Positions 16,912 through 25,953 are shown, counted from the first letter of the stretch. The stretch: 64,000 bases of DNA from Amycolatopsis lexingtonensis (GCF_014873755.1 NZ_JADBEG010000001.1:10609001-10673000); one strand, 5' to 3'. Numbers and translations: made by a program. Notes: generated from the sequence alone by a model not told the origin.

Positions 16912-17484
16912 TCAGCGGCGGCCCAGGCCACGGATCAGGACCATCACCGCGTCCCGGACCTCCGCCCTCGTCCGCTGCGGCCCGAACACCTGCCAGTCCA
17001 GCGCCACCACCAGCATCGTCCCGAACAGCCCGGCCGCCGCCGTCGGGATCTCCACGCCCTCCGGCAGCCGCTCCTGCGCGTCCAGCCGCGACAGCTGCTG
17101 CTTCACGATCGAGATGATCTCTTCGCGCAGCAGCGAAAGCGTCCCGTGCCACTGGCCCGGCGTCCGCCACAGCTCGCTCACCAGGATCTGCGAGAACCCC
17201 GGGTACTGGGCGATGAACTCCAGCGTCGTGTCGACCTGCGCCTCGATCACGTCCAGCGGATCCGCGTCCGAAACCGCCGAGCGCAGCCGGAGCGCGAGCA
17301 TGTCGACGCCGTACCGCAGCAGGGCGTCGACCAGCCCGTCCTTCGAGCCGAAGTTGTAGTACACCGTCCCCTTCGCGACCCCCGCCGCGGCGGCGATGTC
17401 GTCGACGGTCAGGCCCACGAGGCCCCGGCTCTTGGAGAGCTCCAGCGTGGCCTCGAAGAGCTTCTGCTTCGTCCCGCCGCTCAC
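16912..17484 (-). CDS. TetR-family repressor
   Basis: The 190-residue regulator has an N-terminal TetR HTH: ..LFEATLELSKSRGLVGLTVD.. then ..AAAAGVAKGTVYYNFGSKDGL... GTG 17484 overlaps the stop of the upstream YhgE gene (GTGA), so it is the third gene of the ATPase-YhgE-TetR operon. A 26-bp perfect palindrome in front of that operon (20078-20103) is the obvious operator, giving negative autoregulation. The ligand is unknown; regulators linked to YhgE/Pip proteins often answer to membrane-active compounds. Confidence 0.88.
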   Translation of the reverse strand: MSGGTKQKLFEATLELSKSRGLVGLTVDDIAAAAGVAKGTVYYNFGSKDGLVDALLRYGVDMLALRLRSAVSDADPLDVIEAQVDTTLEFIAQYPGFSQILVSELWRTPGQWHGTLSLLREEIISIVKQQLSRLDAQERLPEGVEIPTAAAGLFGTMLVVALDWQVFGPQRTRAEVRDAVMVLIRGLGRR

Positions 17485-19376
17485 AGGCTCAGCTCGGGCT
17501 TGAGCGCGGACACCGTCCAAACGCGACGCTTGCGCGCGGCCAGCGTCGACACCAGGATCCCGCCGACCAGGTACGCGAGCAGCACGCCGATGTCACCCAG
17601 GATCTGCACGGTGGCCCCGCTGTAGAACAGGTGGCGGAAGCCGTCGATCGCGTAGCCCATCGGCAGCACCACGTGCAGCGGGTAGAGCGCGTCCGGGATG
17701 GTCTGCCAGGGGAACGTGCCGCCCGCGCTGACCAGCTGCAGCACCAGCAGCACCAGGCCGAGGAACTTGCCGACCGCGCCGAAGAACGCGTTGAGCGCGT
17801 GCACCACCGACGTGAACGTCAGCGACACCAGCACCGCGAACCCGATCGCGCCCAGCGGGTGTGCGATGTGGATGCCGACCAGCCAGGTCACCGCGCCGAA
17901 CAGGACGATCACCTGCGCGACGCCCAGCAGCGCCGAGGACAGCCAGCCGCCCACCGCGACGCGGAACGGGGCCGCGCCCGCGGTCAGTGCGCGCGTCGAG
18001 AGCGGGCGCAGGATGAGGAACAGCACGAACGCGCCGATCCAGGTGGCCAGCGAGATGAAGAACGGGGCCAGCCCCGCGCCGTACGTCCCCGCCGACGCCT
18101 CGCCGTTGGCGTTCACCGCCACCGGGTCCGCGATCGTGTTGGCCGTCGCGTTGCGGGTCGGGTCGTCCGGGTTCGGGATCTGCTGGAGACCGGCGGCCAG
18201 CCCGTCGCGCAGCTTCACGGCGCCGTCCGAGAGCTGGTTCGTCCCGTTCACCGCCGTCTTCTCTCCGTCGCTGAGCTGCGAAGCGCCGTCACGGAGCTGG
18301 TTCGCGCCGTCGGACGCCTGCGCGATGCCGCTCGCCAGCTGCGGGGAGGCCGCCGCGAGCTTGGCCGCGCCGTCGGACACCTGGCGGGCGCCGTCGGCCA
18401 GCTTCGCGAGGTCGCCGTTGGCCTGCTGGATCTTGCCGTTGGCCTGGTCGACGGGGGAGCGCAGCTGGTCGGCCTTCGCGAGGATCGCCTGCACCTGCGC
18501 TTCCGGCACGCCGGCGTCGCGCAGGTCGGTCTGGAGCTGGCTGCGGTAGGAGTCGAGCTTGCCCTGGATGTCGGACGACGCCGTCGCGGCGATCGACGCC
18601 GCGTCCGCGACCTTCTGGTCCCCGGCGGCCACCTGCGAAGCGCCGTTCGCGAGCTGCTGGGTCTGTGAGGGCAGGGAAGCGGTGCCGCTCTTGAGCGTGC
18701 CGAGGCCGGTCGCCAGGGTCGACGAGCCGTCCGCGAGCTTCGCGGCGCCGTCGGCCAGCTGCTGCTGCCCCGACTTGAGCTGCGTCGCGCCGTCGGCGAG
18801 CTGGGACGCGCCGGTCGAGGCCTCCTGGATCTTGGCGTAGATGGTGGAGAAGCCGACCAGGAACCGGTCCGCGGCCTCGCTGCCGACCTTCTCCGCGATC
18901 GTCTTGCGCACCTGCTCGGCGACCTGCTTCGCGATGGTGCCGGAGAGGTAGTTGTTGGCGTCGTTGGTGGTCAGCGTGATCGTCGCCTGCTGCGGCTGGA
19001 AGTTGCCGACCGACAGCAGCGCGGCCGAGAAGCCGCTCGGGATGCCGATGGCGAACGAGTACTTGTCGTCGCGGACGCCGTCGCGGGCCTCCTGCTCGGA
19101 CACCTCGTGCCACTGGAAGGTGCCGGACTTGACCAGCTCGTCGGTCACCTCGCGGCCGACGTTGCGCTGCTGGCCGCTCGAGTCCTTCGCGCCGGTGTCG
19201 CTGGTGAAGACCGCGGCGGGCAGCTTGTCGAGACGGCCGTAGGGGTCGTAGTTCGCGTAGAGGTAGAAGGACGCGTAGAGCAGCGGCACCAGCACGAGCG
19301 CGACCAGCGCGAGCTTGGGCATCGTGCCGGTGGACAGGCGGCGCAGTTCGTTGCGCGCGATCCGGAAGGCGTTCAT
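17481..19376 (-). CDS. YhgE/Pip-family membrane protein (ABC-2-like exporter subunit)
   Basis: The protein has 631 residues. One N-terminal membrane segment (about 22-42) precedes a large extracytoplasmic region, and about six segments lie at the C-terminus (from about 435). The extracytoplasmic part carries many short repeats of the type QLADGA..L, giving an extended helical coiled coil; this and the NAFRIARNELRRL start are hallmarks of the YhgE/Pip family, related to phage-infection protein and ABC-2 permeases. It overlaps the upstream ATPase-like gene (ATGA) and the downstream TetR gene (GTGA). The role is probably export or membrane-stress defence; the substrate is not known. Confidence 0.9.
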   Translation of the reverse strand: MNAFRIARNELRRLSTGTMPKLALVALVLVPLLYASFYLYANYDPYGRLDKLPAAVFTSDTGAKDSSGQQRNVGREVTDELVKSGTFQWHEVSEQEARDGVRDDKYSFAIGIPSGFSAALLSVGNFQPQQATITLTTNDANNYLSGTIAKQVAEQVRKTIAEKVGSEAADRFLVGFSTIYAKIQEASTGASQLADGATQLKSGQQQLADGAAKLADGSSTLATGLGTLKSGTASLPSQTQQLANGASQVAAGDQKVADAASIAATASSDIQGKLDSYRSQLQTDLRDAGVPEAQVQAILAKADQLRSPVDQANGKIQQANGDLAKLADGARQVSDGAAKLAAASPQLASGIAQASDGANQLRDGASQLSDGEKTAVNGTNQLSDGAVKLRDGLAAGLQQIPNPDDPTRNATANTIADPVAVNANGEASAGTYGAGLAPFFISLATWIGAFVLFLILRPLSTRALTAGAAPFRVAVGGWLSSALLGVAQVIVLFGAVTWLVGIHIAHPLGAIGFAVLVSLTFTSVVHALNAFFGAVGKFLGLVLLVLQLVSAGGTFPWQTIPDALYPLHVVLPMGYAIDGFRHLFYSGATVQILGDIGVLLAYLVGGILVSTLAARKRRVWTVSALKPELSL

Positions 19377-20056
19377 GCGGGGTCTCCGTCAGTGCTCTCG
19401 GGGAGCTCTTCGGTGGGTTCGGGGGAGAAGTGCCGCGGCTCCGGCTGCTCGGCGGCGCCGACGCGCGCGGGCGGGAAGGGGAGCGCGGCCGGCGGGGTGG
19501 TCGCGGTCAGCACGACGACGGCGAGGCCGCGCCCGGCCAGCTCGCCCGCCAGCCCGGCCCAGCTCTCGACGTCGCTGGTGTGCCGGTCCGGGGTGTCGAG
19601 CACGAGCACGCGCACGCCCTTGCGCTCCGCGGCCAGCTCGGTGAGCAGCCGCGTGCGCAGGGTGGGGGCGAGGTTCTCGAAACGCGTGCCCGCGTACGGC
19701 GCGGCGTCGTGCTTGGCGAGCCACTTCGCGACGTCTTCCTTGCCCGCCGGGCGGTGCGCCAGCGCGAGCTCCTCGCCGACGACCACGCGCAGGGACAGGG
19801 CGTCGTCCGGCTCGCTGACGCCCGGCGCGTCGACGACCGCGACGAGCTCGGTCAGGGCCGCGTCGACGCCCTCGGCGTGCACCGTGCCGGTGGTCGGCTT
19901 GAGCCGCCCGGCCAGCGCGAGGCCGAACGCCGTGACGCCGACGCCGGGGTCGCCGTGCACGATCGCCAGGTCGCCCTCGCCGAAGGTCAGCGAGGTGGGC
20001 GGTAACAAGGTGCCGTGGTGCCCTTCGAGGGACACGCGATCGGCTCGGACCTGCAC
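19373..20056 (-). CDS. ABC-ATPase-like protein with degenerate nucleotide site
   Basis: The 227-residue protein has the layout of an ABC ATPase: a GDLAIVHGDPGVGVTAF segment where Walker A (GxxGxGKS/T) belongs and VRVLVLDTPDRH where Walker B belongs. The Walker A Lys is Val, and the catalytic Glu after the Walker B Asp is replaced. No LSGGQ signature is seen. The C-terminal 30 residues are acidic and Pro-rich. It is the first gene of the operon with YhgE and TetR. It would sit where the ATPase partner of YhgE should be, so it may bind nucleotide without hydrolysis or serve as a structural partner. Confidence 0.7.
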   Translation of the reverse strand: MQVRADRVSLEGHHGTLLPPTSLTFGEGDLAIVHGDPGVGVTAFGLALAGRLKPTTGTVHAEGVDAALTELVAVVDAPGVSEPDDALSLRVVVGEELALAHRPAGKEDVAKWLAKHDAAPYAGTRFENLAPTLRTRLLTELAAERKGVRVLVLDTPDRHTSDVESWAGLAGELAGRGLAVVVLTATTPPAALPFPPARVGAAEQPEPRHFSPEPTEELPESTDGDPA

Positions 20057-20077
20057 GGTTTCTCCCGCTTCGAGAAC

Positions 20078-20103
20078 TTTTGAACTGACCGGTCAGTTCA
20101 AAA
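20078..20103. promoter_or_regulatory. 26-bp perfect palindrome, TetR operator
   Basis: Arms 20078-20090 and 20091-20103 are exact reverse complements with no spacer; the core reads GAACTGACCGGTCAGTTC. It lies 22-47 nt upstream of the first gene of the TetR operon, where a repressor would block transcription. The rest of the gap 20057-20164 shows no gene. Confidence 0.85.
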
Positions 20104-20164
20104 ACGTAGTCCCGACGGGCCGTGGCGGCAAGATCACCGGACGCACGTCACACGAGTGGGTGGT

Positions 20165-21085
20165 TCACCGGAGCGCCGCCGCCGGGCGCACTTCCCAGCT
20201 CGTCCACAGTGGACGATAACCCTGCCGGTGCCAGAACACCGAGGCCAGCGGGTTGGTCGGGTTGTAGTAGAGGTACGTGCGGGTGGCGCCGCCCCGGTGG
20301 AGCTCCCGGTGCACGTGGGCCATCAGCGCCCGGCCGAAACCGTTCCCGCGCTCGCCGGGCGCGGTCACGACGTTGTTCACGTAGCCCCAGCGGCCGGTGG
20401 GGAGCAGCTCGCCCGCCTCGCTCCCCGGCGTCGAGTCCACCCACGCGCAGTGCGCGAGCGCGCGGATCTCGCCGTCCTCTTCGGCCAGCCAGACGGGCGG
20501 CTCGGCCTCGTCGAGCGCGGCCCGCAGACCGGGCGCCAGCAGCTCCGCGGTGTTGGCCCGGCGGGGCGCGGCGACGAGGCCGGTGTAGTCGAAGGTCGCC
20601 TCGGCGAGCGCCACCGCGGCGGCGTGGTCGGCGGGCCCGGCGCGGCGGACGGTGACCGCGGGGTCGACCTCGCCCGGCGGAGCGGTCCGCACGCCGATCG
20701 CCGACAGCGGGACCAGGCCGTGGTCGAGGAAGGCGCGGATCGCCTCGGCGTCCCGGCTGGGCCAGAGGACGACGCACGCCGAGTCGTCGCCGGTCGCCTC
20801 GGTGTCCAGGCGGCCCCGCAGCGCGCGCAGCAGCACGTCGACGCCCTCGGTGCCGGTGTCGCCGAAGTACGGGAAGAGCTGCCAGGTGTCGGCGGCCGAC
20901 CACAGCATCGGGGCGTCGCCGGCGCCGAACCGGTGCCGCTGGAGCACACCGGTGACCTGCGTGCCGGCCGCGGTGGCCGCGTCCAGCCGTTCGCCTTCGG
21001 CGGGTGGCGCGGCGGGCGGGAGCAGCGCGTCGACCGCCGCGAACCGCGCCTGGTGCGCCGCGAGCAGCGGTTCGGCGATGTCCAT
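20165..21085 (-). CDS. GNAT-family N-acetyltransferase (tandem paralogue 2)
   Basis: The protein has 306 residues. The C-terminal GNAT domain shows the acetyl-CoA loop TAPGERGNGFGRALMAHV and the end motif NPLASVFWHRQGYRPLW. The N-terminal half looks like a second, degenerate GNAT-like domain, as in mycothiol-synthase-like two-domain proteins. ATG 21085 is preceded by GAGGGG. It is the last gene of a three-gene minus-strand operon, 11 nt after its paralogue. The two share a 40-bp exact stretch near their 3' ends. Acceptor substrate unknown. Confidence 0.85.
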   Translation of the reverse strand: MDIAEPLLAAHQARFAAVDALLPPAAPPAEGERLDAATAAGTQVTGVLQRHRFGAGDAPMLWSAADTWQLFPYFGDTGTEGVDVLLRALRGRLDTEATGDDSACVVLWPSRDAEAIRAFLDHGLVPLSAIGVRTAPPGEVDPAVTVRRAGPADHAAAVALAEATFDYTGLVAAPRRANTAELLAPGLRAALDEAEPPVWLAEEDGEIRALAHCAWVDSTPGSEAGELLPTGRWGYVNNVVTAPGERGNGFGRALMAHVHRELHRGGATRTYLYYNPTNPLASVFWHRQGYRPLWTSWEVRPAAALR

Positions 21086-21096
21086 CGGTTCCCCTC

Positions 21097-22008
21097 TCAG
21101 GACCAGGCGGGGCGCCGGATCCACATGGTCCACAGTGGACGATAACCCTGCCGGTGCCAGAACACCGGCGAGAGCGGGTTCGCCGGGTGGTAGAAGAGGA
21201 ACGTCCCCAGCGCGTCCGGCCGGAGCAGCTCCCGGTGCGCCACCGCCATCAGCGCCCGGCCCACGCCGCCGCCGCGGGCCGCGGGCGCGACCGACAGCGT
21301 GTCGACGTACCCCCAGCGGCCCGGCCGCAGCCGCCCGTGGATGCTGTCGCCCGGCGCCGGGGCCGCCAGCGAGCACGCGGCCAGCCCGGCCGGCACGCCG
21401 TCGTCCTCCGCGAGCCAGACCAGGCCGCTGAAGCGCAGCGAACGGACGACCTCCGTGCGCAGCAGCGCCCGCGCGCCCGGCCGCGGCACCGCGGTGCCGA
21501 CCAGCGACGTGTACCGCCACTCGGCCAGCCGCAGGTCGGTCAGCGCTTCGACGTCGCCGTCCCCGGCGCGGCGGACGGTCACCCGCGCCGGCCCGGGGGC
21601 CGCGGGCGGGTCCGGCGGCCGCACCGCCAGGCACGTCGACGGCGCGAACCCGTGCGCCAGCAGCACCGCCGCCGCCTCGGTGTCACGGCTCGGCCAGGCC
21701 AGCGTGCAGCCCGAGTCCGGGCTCGGCCGGGTCCCGCGCAGCCGCTCGCGCCACGCGTCCAGCAGCGCGGCCAGGCCCGCCGCGCCGCTGTCGCCCGGCA
21801 CCGCGGTCAGGTCCCAGATCTCCGACGGCCCCCACAGCGCCGGCCACGAGTCCACCGCGTGCACGTGGTGCGCCAGCAGGCCGCCCGCCTTGAGGCCGCC
21901 GGTGGTCACCATCAGCGGCTCGCTCACCGCGGGCGGGGCCGCGATCGGCGGCAGCAGCGGGTCGAGCGCGGCGAACCGCGCGTTCTGCTGCTCCTCGAGG
22001 GAGCTCAC
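21097..22008 (-). CDS. GNAT-family N-acetyltransferase (tandem paralogue 1)
   Basis: The protein has 303 residues and the same architecture as the following gene. The acetyl-CoA loop is APAARGGGVGRALMAV and the end motif is NPLSPVFWHRQGYRPLW. GTG 22008 overlaps the methyltransferase stop (GTGA), which fixes the start. The N-terminal half aligns with that of the paralogue (NARFAALDPLLPP against QARFAAVDALLPP), so the pair arose by tandem duplication. Substrate unknown. Confidence 0.85.
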   Translation of the reverse strand: MSSLEEQQNARFAALDPLLPPIAAPPAVSEPLMVTTGGLKAGGLLAHHVHAVDSWPALWGPSEIWDLTAVPGDSGAAGLAALLDAWRERLRGTRPSPDSGCTLAWPSRDTEAAAVLLAHGFAPSTCLAVRPPDPPAAPGPARVTVRRAGDGDVEALTDLRLAEWRYTSLVGTAVPRPGARALLRTEVVRSLRFSGLVWLAEDDGVPAGLAACSLAAPAPGDSIHGRLRPGRWGYVDTLSVAPAARGGGVGRALMAVAHRELLRPDALGTFLFYHPANPLSPVFWHRQGYRPLWTMWIRRPAWS

Positions 22009-22856
22009 GAGCGGTGCGTGCGGAAGATCGCCGTGCCGGGGAAGAGCTTCCCGCGCAGGGGGCTCCACTGGCCCCACACCCGCGTGTGCCCGGCCGGCCA
22101 CTCCGGCTCGATCAGGTCGTCCAGCGCGAAACCGGCCGCGGCCAGCGCCCGCACGTAGTCGCCGAGGGTGTGGTGGTACTCGACGTAGGTGGCGGTGCCC
22201 TCGTCGTCGACCTCGACGTACGGGGTCCGGTCGAAGTACGGCTGGGTGACGGTGAGCCCCAGCGGGCCCGGGTCGTCGGGGAAGATCCACCGCATCGGGT
22301 GAGTCACCGAGAAGACCCAGGGCGCGCCCGGCCGCAGCACCCGGTGCACCTCGGCGAAGACCGCGTCCACCGAAGCGACGAAGGGGATCGCGCCGAAGGC
22401 CGAGCAGGCCGCGTCGAAGCTGCCGGACGCCAGCGGCAGGTACTCGGCGTTGGCCTGCACGAGCGGCACGGCGAGGCCGGTGCGCGCGTTGCCTTCGCGG
22501 GCGTGGCGCAGCATGCCGGCGGAGAGGTCGGTCGCCACGGCGTGCGCGCCCTGCTCCGTGAGCCAGCGCGAGCACGCGGCCTGCCCGCAGCCGACCTCCA
22601 GGACGCGCTTGCCGCGGACGTCGCCGAGCAGCCGCGCCTCCGCTTCCCGCACGCCCTCCGGGCACCAGACGAAGTCGGCGTCGCCGAGGAAGCCGCCGTG
22701 CTCGGCCTGGTAGTCGTCGGCGTCGGCGTCCCACCAGGCGAGGTTCGCCGCCGCGGCCTCCGGGCCGCCGACCTCGCGGTAGGCGACGGCGGCGGTGCCC
22801 AGCCGGTGCTCGGCCGCGTCGTGGCGCCCCGGCGCGGGCGGCTCCTCCGGTGGCAT
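22005..22856 (-). CDS. Class I SAM-dependent methyltransferase
   Basis: The 283-residue protein has SAM motif I VLEVGCGQAACSRWL, an acidic post-I ATDLSAGML and the methyltransferase-11 style ..LVQANAEYLPLASGSFDAAC.. segment. ATG 22856 is chosen with GGAG about 10 nt upstream; the frame is open further back but overlaps the rpsA leader on the other strand. It heads the operon with two GNATs and is divergent from rpsA. Substrate unknown; the family contains small-molecule methyltransferases. Confidence 0.88.
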   Translation of the reverse strand: MPPEEPPAPGRHDAAEHRLGTAAVAYREVGGPEAAAANLAWWDADADDYQAEHGGFLGDADFVWCPEGVREAEARLLGDVRGKRVLEVGCGQAACSRWLTEQGAHAVATDLSAGMLRHAREGNARTGLAVPLVQANAEYLPLASGSFDAACSAFGAIPFVASVDAVFAEVHRVLRPGAPWVFSVTHPMRWIFPDDPGPLGLTVTQPYFDRTPYVEVDDEGTATYVEYHHTLGDYVRALAAAGFALDDLIEPEWPAGHTRVWGQWSPLRGKLFPGTAIFRTHRS

Positions 22857-22922
22857 GATGGTGGTCTCCGGTCCCTGGGGGTTTGCTTCCGCGAGGACCT
22901 TAGCGAGCGGCGGGGACCCTGA

Positions 22923-22952
22923 TTGTGCCGCCCGGCGACCGCCGCGTAGGAT
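22923..22952 (+). promoter_or_regulatory. Candidate rpsA promoter
   Basis: TTGTGC (22923-22928) and TAGGAT (22947-22952) are spaced by 18 nt. This would give an rpsA leader of about 180 nt, long enough for autogenous control by S1. Nothing else is recognised in the gap 22857-23138. Confidence 0.55.
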
Positions 22953-23138
22953 AAGTGTTAGCGCAGTGGGTTCGCGCTGCCTTCCGCTCAGCTTCTGGTT
23001 GGGACTCGGGTCGCGCACCGTATGCGGGTCATGCCGCGGTCGTTCACTGGTGGACGTTTGCTCGCAGGGTCGACGCATGCACCCATTCGCGCCGACAACT
23101 GCCAACCCTCGATTCCATCCACCGGAGCAACCCGCCTA

Positions 23139-24638
23139 ATGACCACCGACACCGCCACCGCCCCGACCGCCCCCACCGGGCCCCAGCAGGTCGCCATCAA
23201 CGACATCGGGTCGGAGGAAGACTTCCTCGCGGCGATCGACAAGACGATCAAGTACTTCAACGATGGCGACATCGTCGAAGGCACGATCGTCAAGGTCGAC
23301 CGCGACGAGGTCCTGCTCGACATCGGCTACAAGACCGAGGGTGTCATCCCCTCGCGTGAGCTCTCCATCAAGCACGATGTCGACCCGGCTGAGGTTGTCA
23401 CCGTCGGCGATGAGGTCGAAGCCCTGGTCCTCCAGAAGGAGGACAAGGAAGGCCGTCTGATCCTGTCCAAGAAGCGCGCGCAGTACGAGCGCGCCTGGGG
23501 CACGATCGAGGAGCTCAAGGAGAAGGACGAGCCCGTCAAGGGCACCGTCATCGAGGTCGTCAAGGGCGGCCTCATCCTGGACATCGGCCTGCGCGGCTTC
23601 CTCCCCGCGTCCCTGGTCGAGATGCGCCGCGTGCGCGACCTGCAGCCGTACGTCGGCCGCGAGCTCGAGGCGAAGATCATCGAGCTGGACAAGAACCGCA
23701 ACAACGTGGTCCTGTCCCGCCGCGCCTACCTCGAGCAGACCCAGTCCGAGGTGCGCAGCGAGTTCCTCAACGCGCTCGCCAAGGGCCAGGTCCGCAAGGG
23801 CGTCGTGTCGTCCATCGTCAACTTCGGTGCCTTCGTGGACCTGGGTGGCGTCGACGGCCTGGTGCACGTCTCCGAGCTGTCCTGGAAGCACATCGACCAC
23901 CCGTCCGAGGTCGTCGAGGTCGGCCAGGAGGTCACGGTCGAGGTCCTGGACGTCGACATGGACCGCGAGCGCGTCTCGCTGTCGCTGAAGGCGACCCAGG
24001 AAGACCCGTGGCGCCAGTTCGCCCGCACCCACGCGATCGGCCAGATCGTGCCGGGCAAGGTCACCAAGCTGGTTCCGTTCGGTGCGTTCGTGCGCGTCGA
24101 AGAGGGCATCGAGGGCCTGGTCCACATCTCCGAGCTGGCCGAGCGCCACGTGGAGATCCCGGAGCAGGTCGTCCAGGTCAACGGCGACGTCATGGTCAAG
24201 GTCATCGACATCGACCTCGAGCGCCGTCGCATCTCGCTGTCGCTGAAGCAGGCGAACGAGGGTGTCACGCCGGACACCGAGTTCGACCCGACCCAGTACG
24301 GCATGGCCGCCGAGTACGACGCCGAGGGCAACTACATCTACCCCGAAGGCTTCGACCCGGACACCCAGGAGTGGCAGGAAGGCTTCGACAAGCAGCGTGA
24401 GGAGTGGGAGCGCCAGTACGCCGAGGCGCACACTCGTTACGAGGCCCACATGAAGCAGGTCCAGAAGGCCGTCGAGGCCGACGCCGAGGCCGCCGCGGAC
24501 GCCGCGACCGGCATCGAGGGTGGCGCGGAAAGCTACACCTCGGGTTCGGCCCCGGCCGACACGAAGAGCAGCGGTGGCACCCTCGCCTCCGACGAGCAGC
24601 TCGCGGCGCTCCGCGAGAAGCTCTCCGGCGGTGCGTGA
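23139..24638 (+). CDS. rpsA: 30S ribosomal protein S1
   Basis: The 499-residue protein contains four S1 RNA-binding repeats: about residues 36-105 (GDIVEGTIVKVDRDEVLLDIG), 123-189, 208-276 (..VVSSIVNFGAFVDLGGVDGLVH..) and 293-362. A Gln/Glu/Tyr-rich segment and an acidic Ala-rich tail follow. Four repeats are normal for actinobacteria; E. coli has six. ATG 23139 is preceded by GGAG (23124-23127), and the protein starts with a Thr/Ala/Pro-rich N-terminus typical of the group. S1 helps mRNA binding to the 30S subunit and is essential. A terminator follows. Confidence 0.97.
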   Translation: MTTDTATAPTAPTGPQQVAINDIGSEEDFLAAIDKTIKYFNDGDIVEGTIVKVDRDEVLLDIGYKTEGVIPSRELSIKHDVDPAEVVTVGDEVEALVLQKEDKEGRLILSKKRAQYERAWGTIEELKEKDEPVKGTVIEVVKGGLILDIGLRGFLPASLVEMRRVRDLQPYVGRELEAKIIELDKNRNNVVLSRRAYLEQTQSEVRSEFLNALAKGQVRKGVVSSIVNFGAFVDLGGVDGLVHVSELSWKHIDHPSEVVEVGQEVTVEVLDVDMDRERVSLSLKATQEDPWRQFARTHAIGQIVPGKVTKLVPFGAFVRVEEGIEGLVHISELAERHVEIPEQVVQVNGDVMVKVIDIDLERRRISLSLKQANEGVTPDTEFDPTQYGMAAEYDAEGNYIYPEGFDPDTQEWQEGFDKQREEWERQYAEAHTRYEAHMKQVQKAVEADAEAAADAATGIEGGAESYTSGSAPADTKSSGGTLASDEQLAALREKLSGGA

Positions 24639-24661
24639 GCACTAGCTCTCTGAGCTGAACC

Positions 24662-24698
24662 ACGGAACCCCCGGTCCACTTCGGACCGGGGGTTCCGT
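24662..24698. terminator. Terminator-like hairpin after rpsA
   Basis: A perfect 16-bp stem (24662-24677 with 24683-24698) with a 5-nt ACTTC loop. It stands between convergent rpsA and the TetR gene and can serve both. Confidence 0.85.
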
Positions 24699-24717
24699 CG
24701 TATCGGAGGTCGGGGAC

Positions 24718-25347
24718 TCAGCGCAGGCCGAGGCCGCGCATCATCGCGGCGACGCCCTGCCGGTACATCGCCTCGTTCGCCTCTTCGGTCGGCGGGATGA
24801 ACCAGTCCGCCAGCGGGGTCCGCGAGGCCAGCATCAGCTCCGAGCCCACCAGCCCGTGCATCGCCGTCCACAGCTGGTACGCCGCGGCTTGGGCGTCCGC
24901 ACCCGGCGGGCACACCCGCTGGACGCGCTCGATGAACATCCGGAACGTCGTCCGCAGCACGGCCGAGCGCAGCGCCGGGTCCGGGTCGAAGCCGGGGACC
25001 GGCCGCTCGAACATCAGCGCGTAGCGGGCAGGGCTCTCGAGGGCGAAGTGCCGGTACTCGAGGGCCAGGTGCAGCACGTCGGCGAGGCCGTCCGCACTCG
25101 ACGGCGGCAGGCCTTCGAGCATCTCGCGCAGCGAGTCGAACGTGCGCTCGTAGAGGGCGTCGAGCAGGCCCGCGCGGCCGCCGAAGCGGGCGTACACCGA
25201 AATCGTCGACGCGCCGGCCGCCTCGGCGACGCCGCGGACGGTCAGGCCGGGGACGCCCCGGTTCACCAGCACGGAAAGCGCGGCGTCGAGAAAGCGCTCG
25301 CGGCTGCCCTGGTCGGCAGGGCGCATCGACAAGTGCCTGGTGGCCAT
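24718..25347 (-). CDS. TetR-family transcriptional regulator
   Basis: The 209-residue protein has the HTH in FLDAALSVLVNRGVPGLTVR and ..AAGASTISVYARFGGRAGLL.., with a TetR C-terminal domain of the WHG type (..ELMLASRTPLADWFIPP..). ATG 25347 is chosen because AAGGGGG precedes it; a second in-frame ATG lies at 25326. It is divergent from the OsmC gene with a 159-nt shared regulatory gap, so it may control that gene. Ligand unknown. Confidence 0.86.
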   Translation of the reverse strand: MATRHLSMRPADQGSRERFLDAALSVLVNRGVPGLTVRGVAEAAGASTISVYARFGGRAGLLDALYERTFDSLREMLEGLPPSSADGLADVLHLALEYRHFALESPARYALMFERPVPGFDPDPALRSAVLRTTFRMFIERVQRVCPPGADAQAAAYQLWTAMHGLVGSELMLASRTPLADWFIPPTEEANEAMYRQGVAAMMRGLGLR

Positions 25348-25506
25348 CGGCGCACCCCCTTCGCGGCGGCCCGGCGCAGACGGCGTCCGGGCGAACCACC
25401 CGCAGCAGAAGATACGATATCCGGCGCGTCTTGGGAATGAGCCGCAGGTCCGAGCACCGTGCCGATGTGGCCACGATCGAAGAACCACCCTGGGAGGACT
25501 GACCGC

Positions 25507-25953
25507 ATGGAGCACCCCGAGCCCGGCACGGTGATCGTCACCGCGACCGGCGACGGCACGTACACGCAGCAGGTGACGACGGCGACGCACGAGCTGCTCG
25601 TCGACGAGCCGGCCGCGGTCGGGGGCGCCGACGCGGGCCCGAACCCGTACGAGCTGCTGCTGGCCTCACTGGGTTCGTGCACGGCGATCACGCTGCGCAT
25701 GTACGCGAACCGCAAGGGCATCCCCCTGACCCGCGCGACGATCCGCCTGCGCCACGACCGCATCCACGCGGAGGACTGCGAGAAGTGCGAGACGGAGCGC
25801 GGCATGCTGAGCCGGATCACGCGGGAGATCTCGCTCGAGGGGGAGCTGGACGACGACCAGCGCGCGAAGCTGATGGCGATCGCGGACAAGTGCCCGGTGC
25901 ACCGGACGTTGTCGTCGGAGATCGCGATCGAGACCCACGAGACGGCCCACTGA
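25507..25953 (+). CDS. OsmC-family protein (thiol peroxidase type)
   Basis: The 148-residue protein has both OsmC cysteines: Cys in ASLGSCTAITLRMYA and Cys in ADKCPVHRTL. This pair reduces organic hydroperoxides in Ohr/OsmC proteins. An extra CEKC motif (DCEKCETERG) in the middle is seen in the YhfA-like subgroup. ATG 25507 follows GGGAGGA at the right distance. Divergent from a TetR gene. Cytosolic. Confidence 0.88.
   Translation: MEHPEPGTVIVTATGDGTYTQQVTTATHELLVDEPAAVGGADAGPNPYELLLASLGSCTAITLRMYANRKGIPLTRATIRLRHDRIHAEDCEKCETERGMLSRITREISLEGELDDDQRAKLMAIADKCPVHRTLSSEIAIETHETAH

Noticed and set aside
20057..20164. Extra small gene between the GNAT and YhgE operons
   Set aside because: No start with a ribosome-binding site; the region is filled by the TetR palindrome and promoter.
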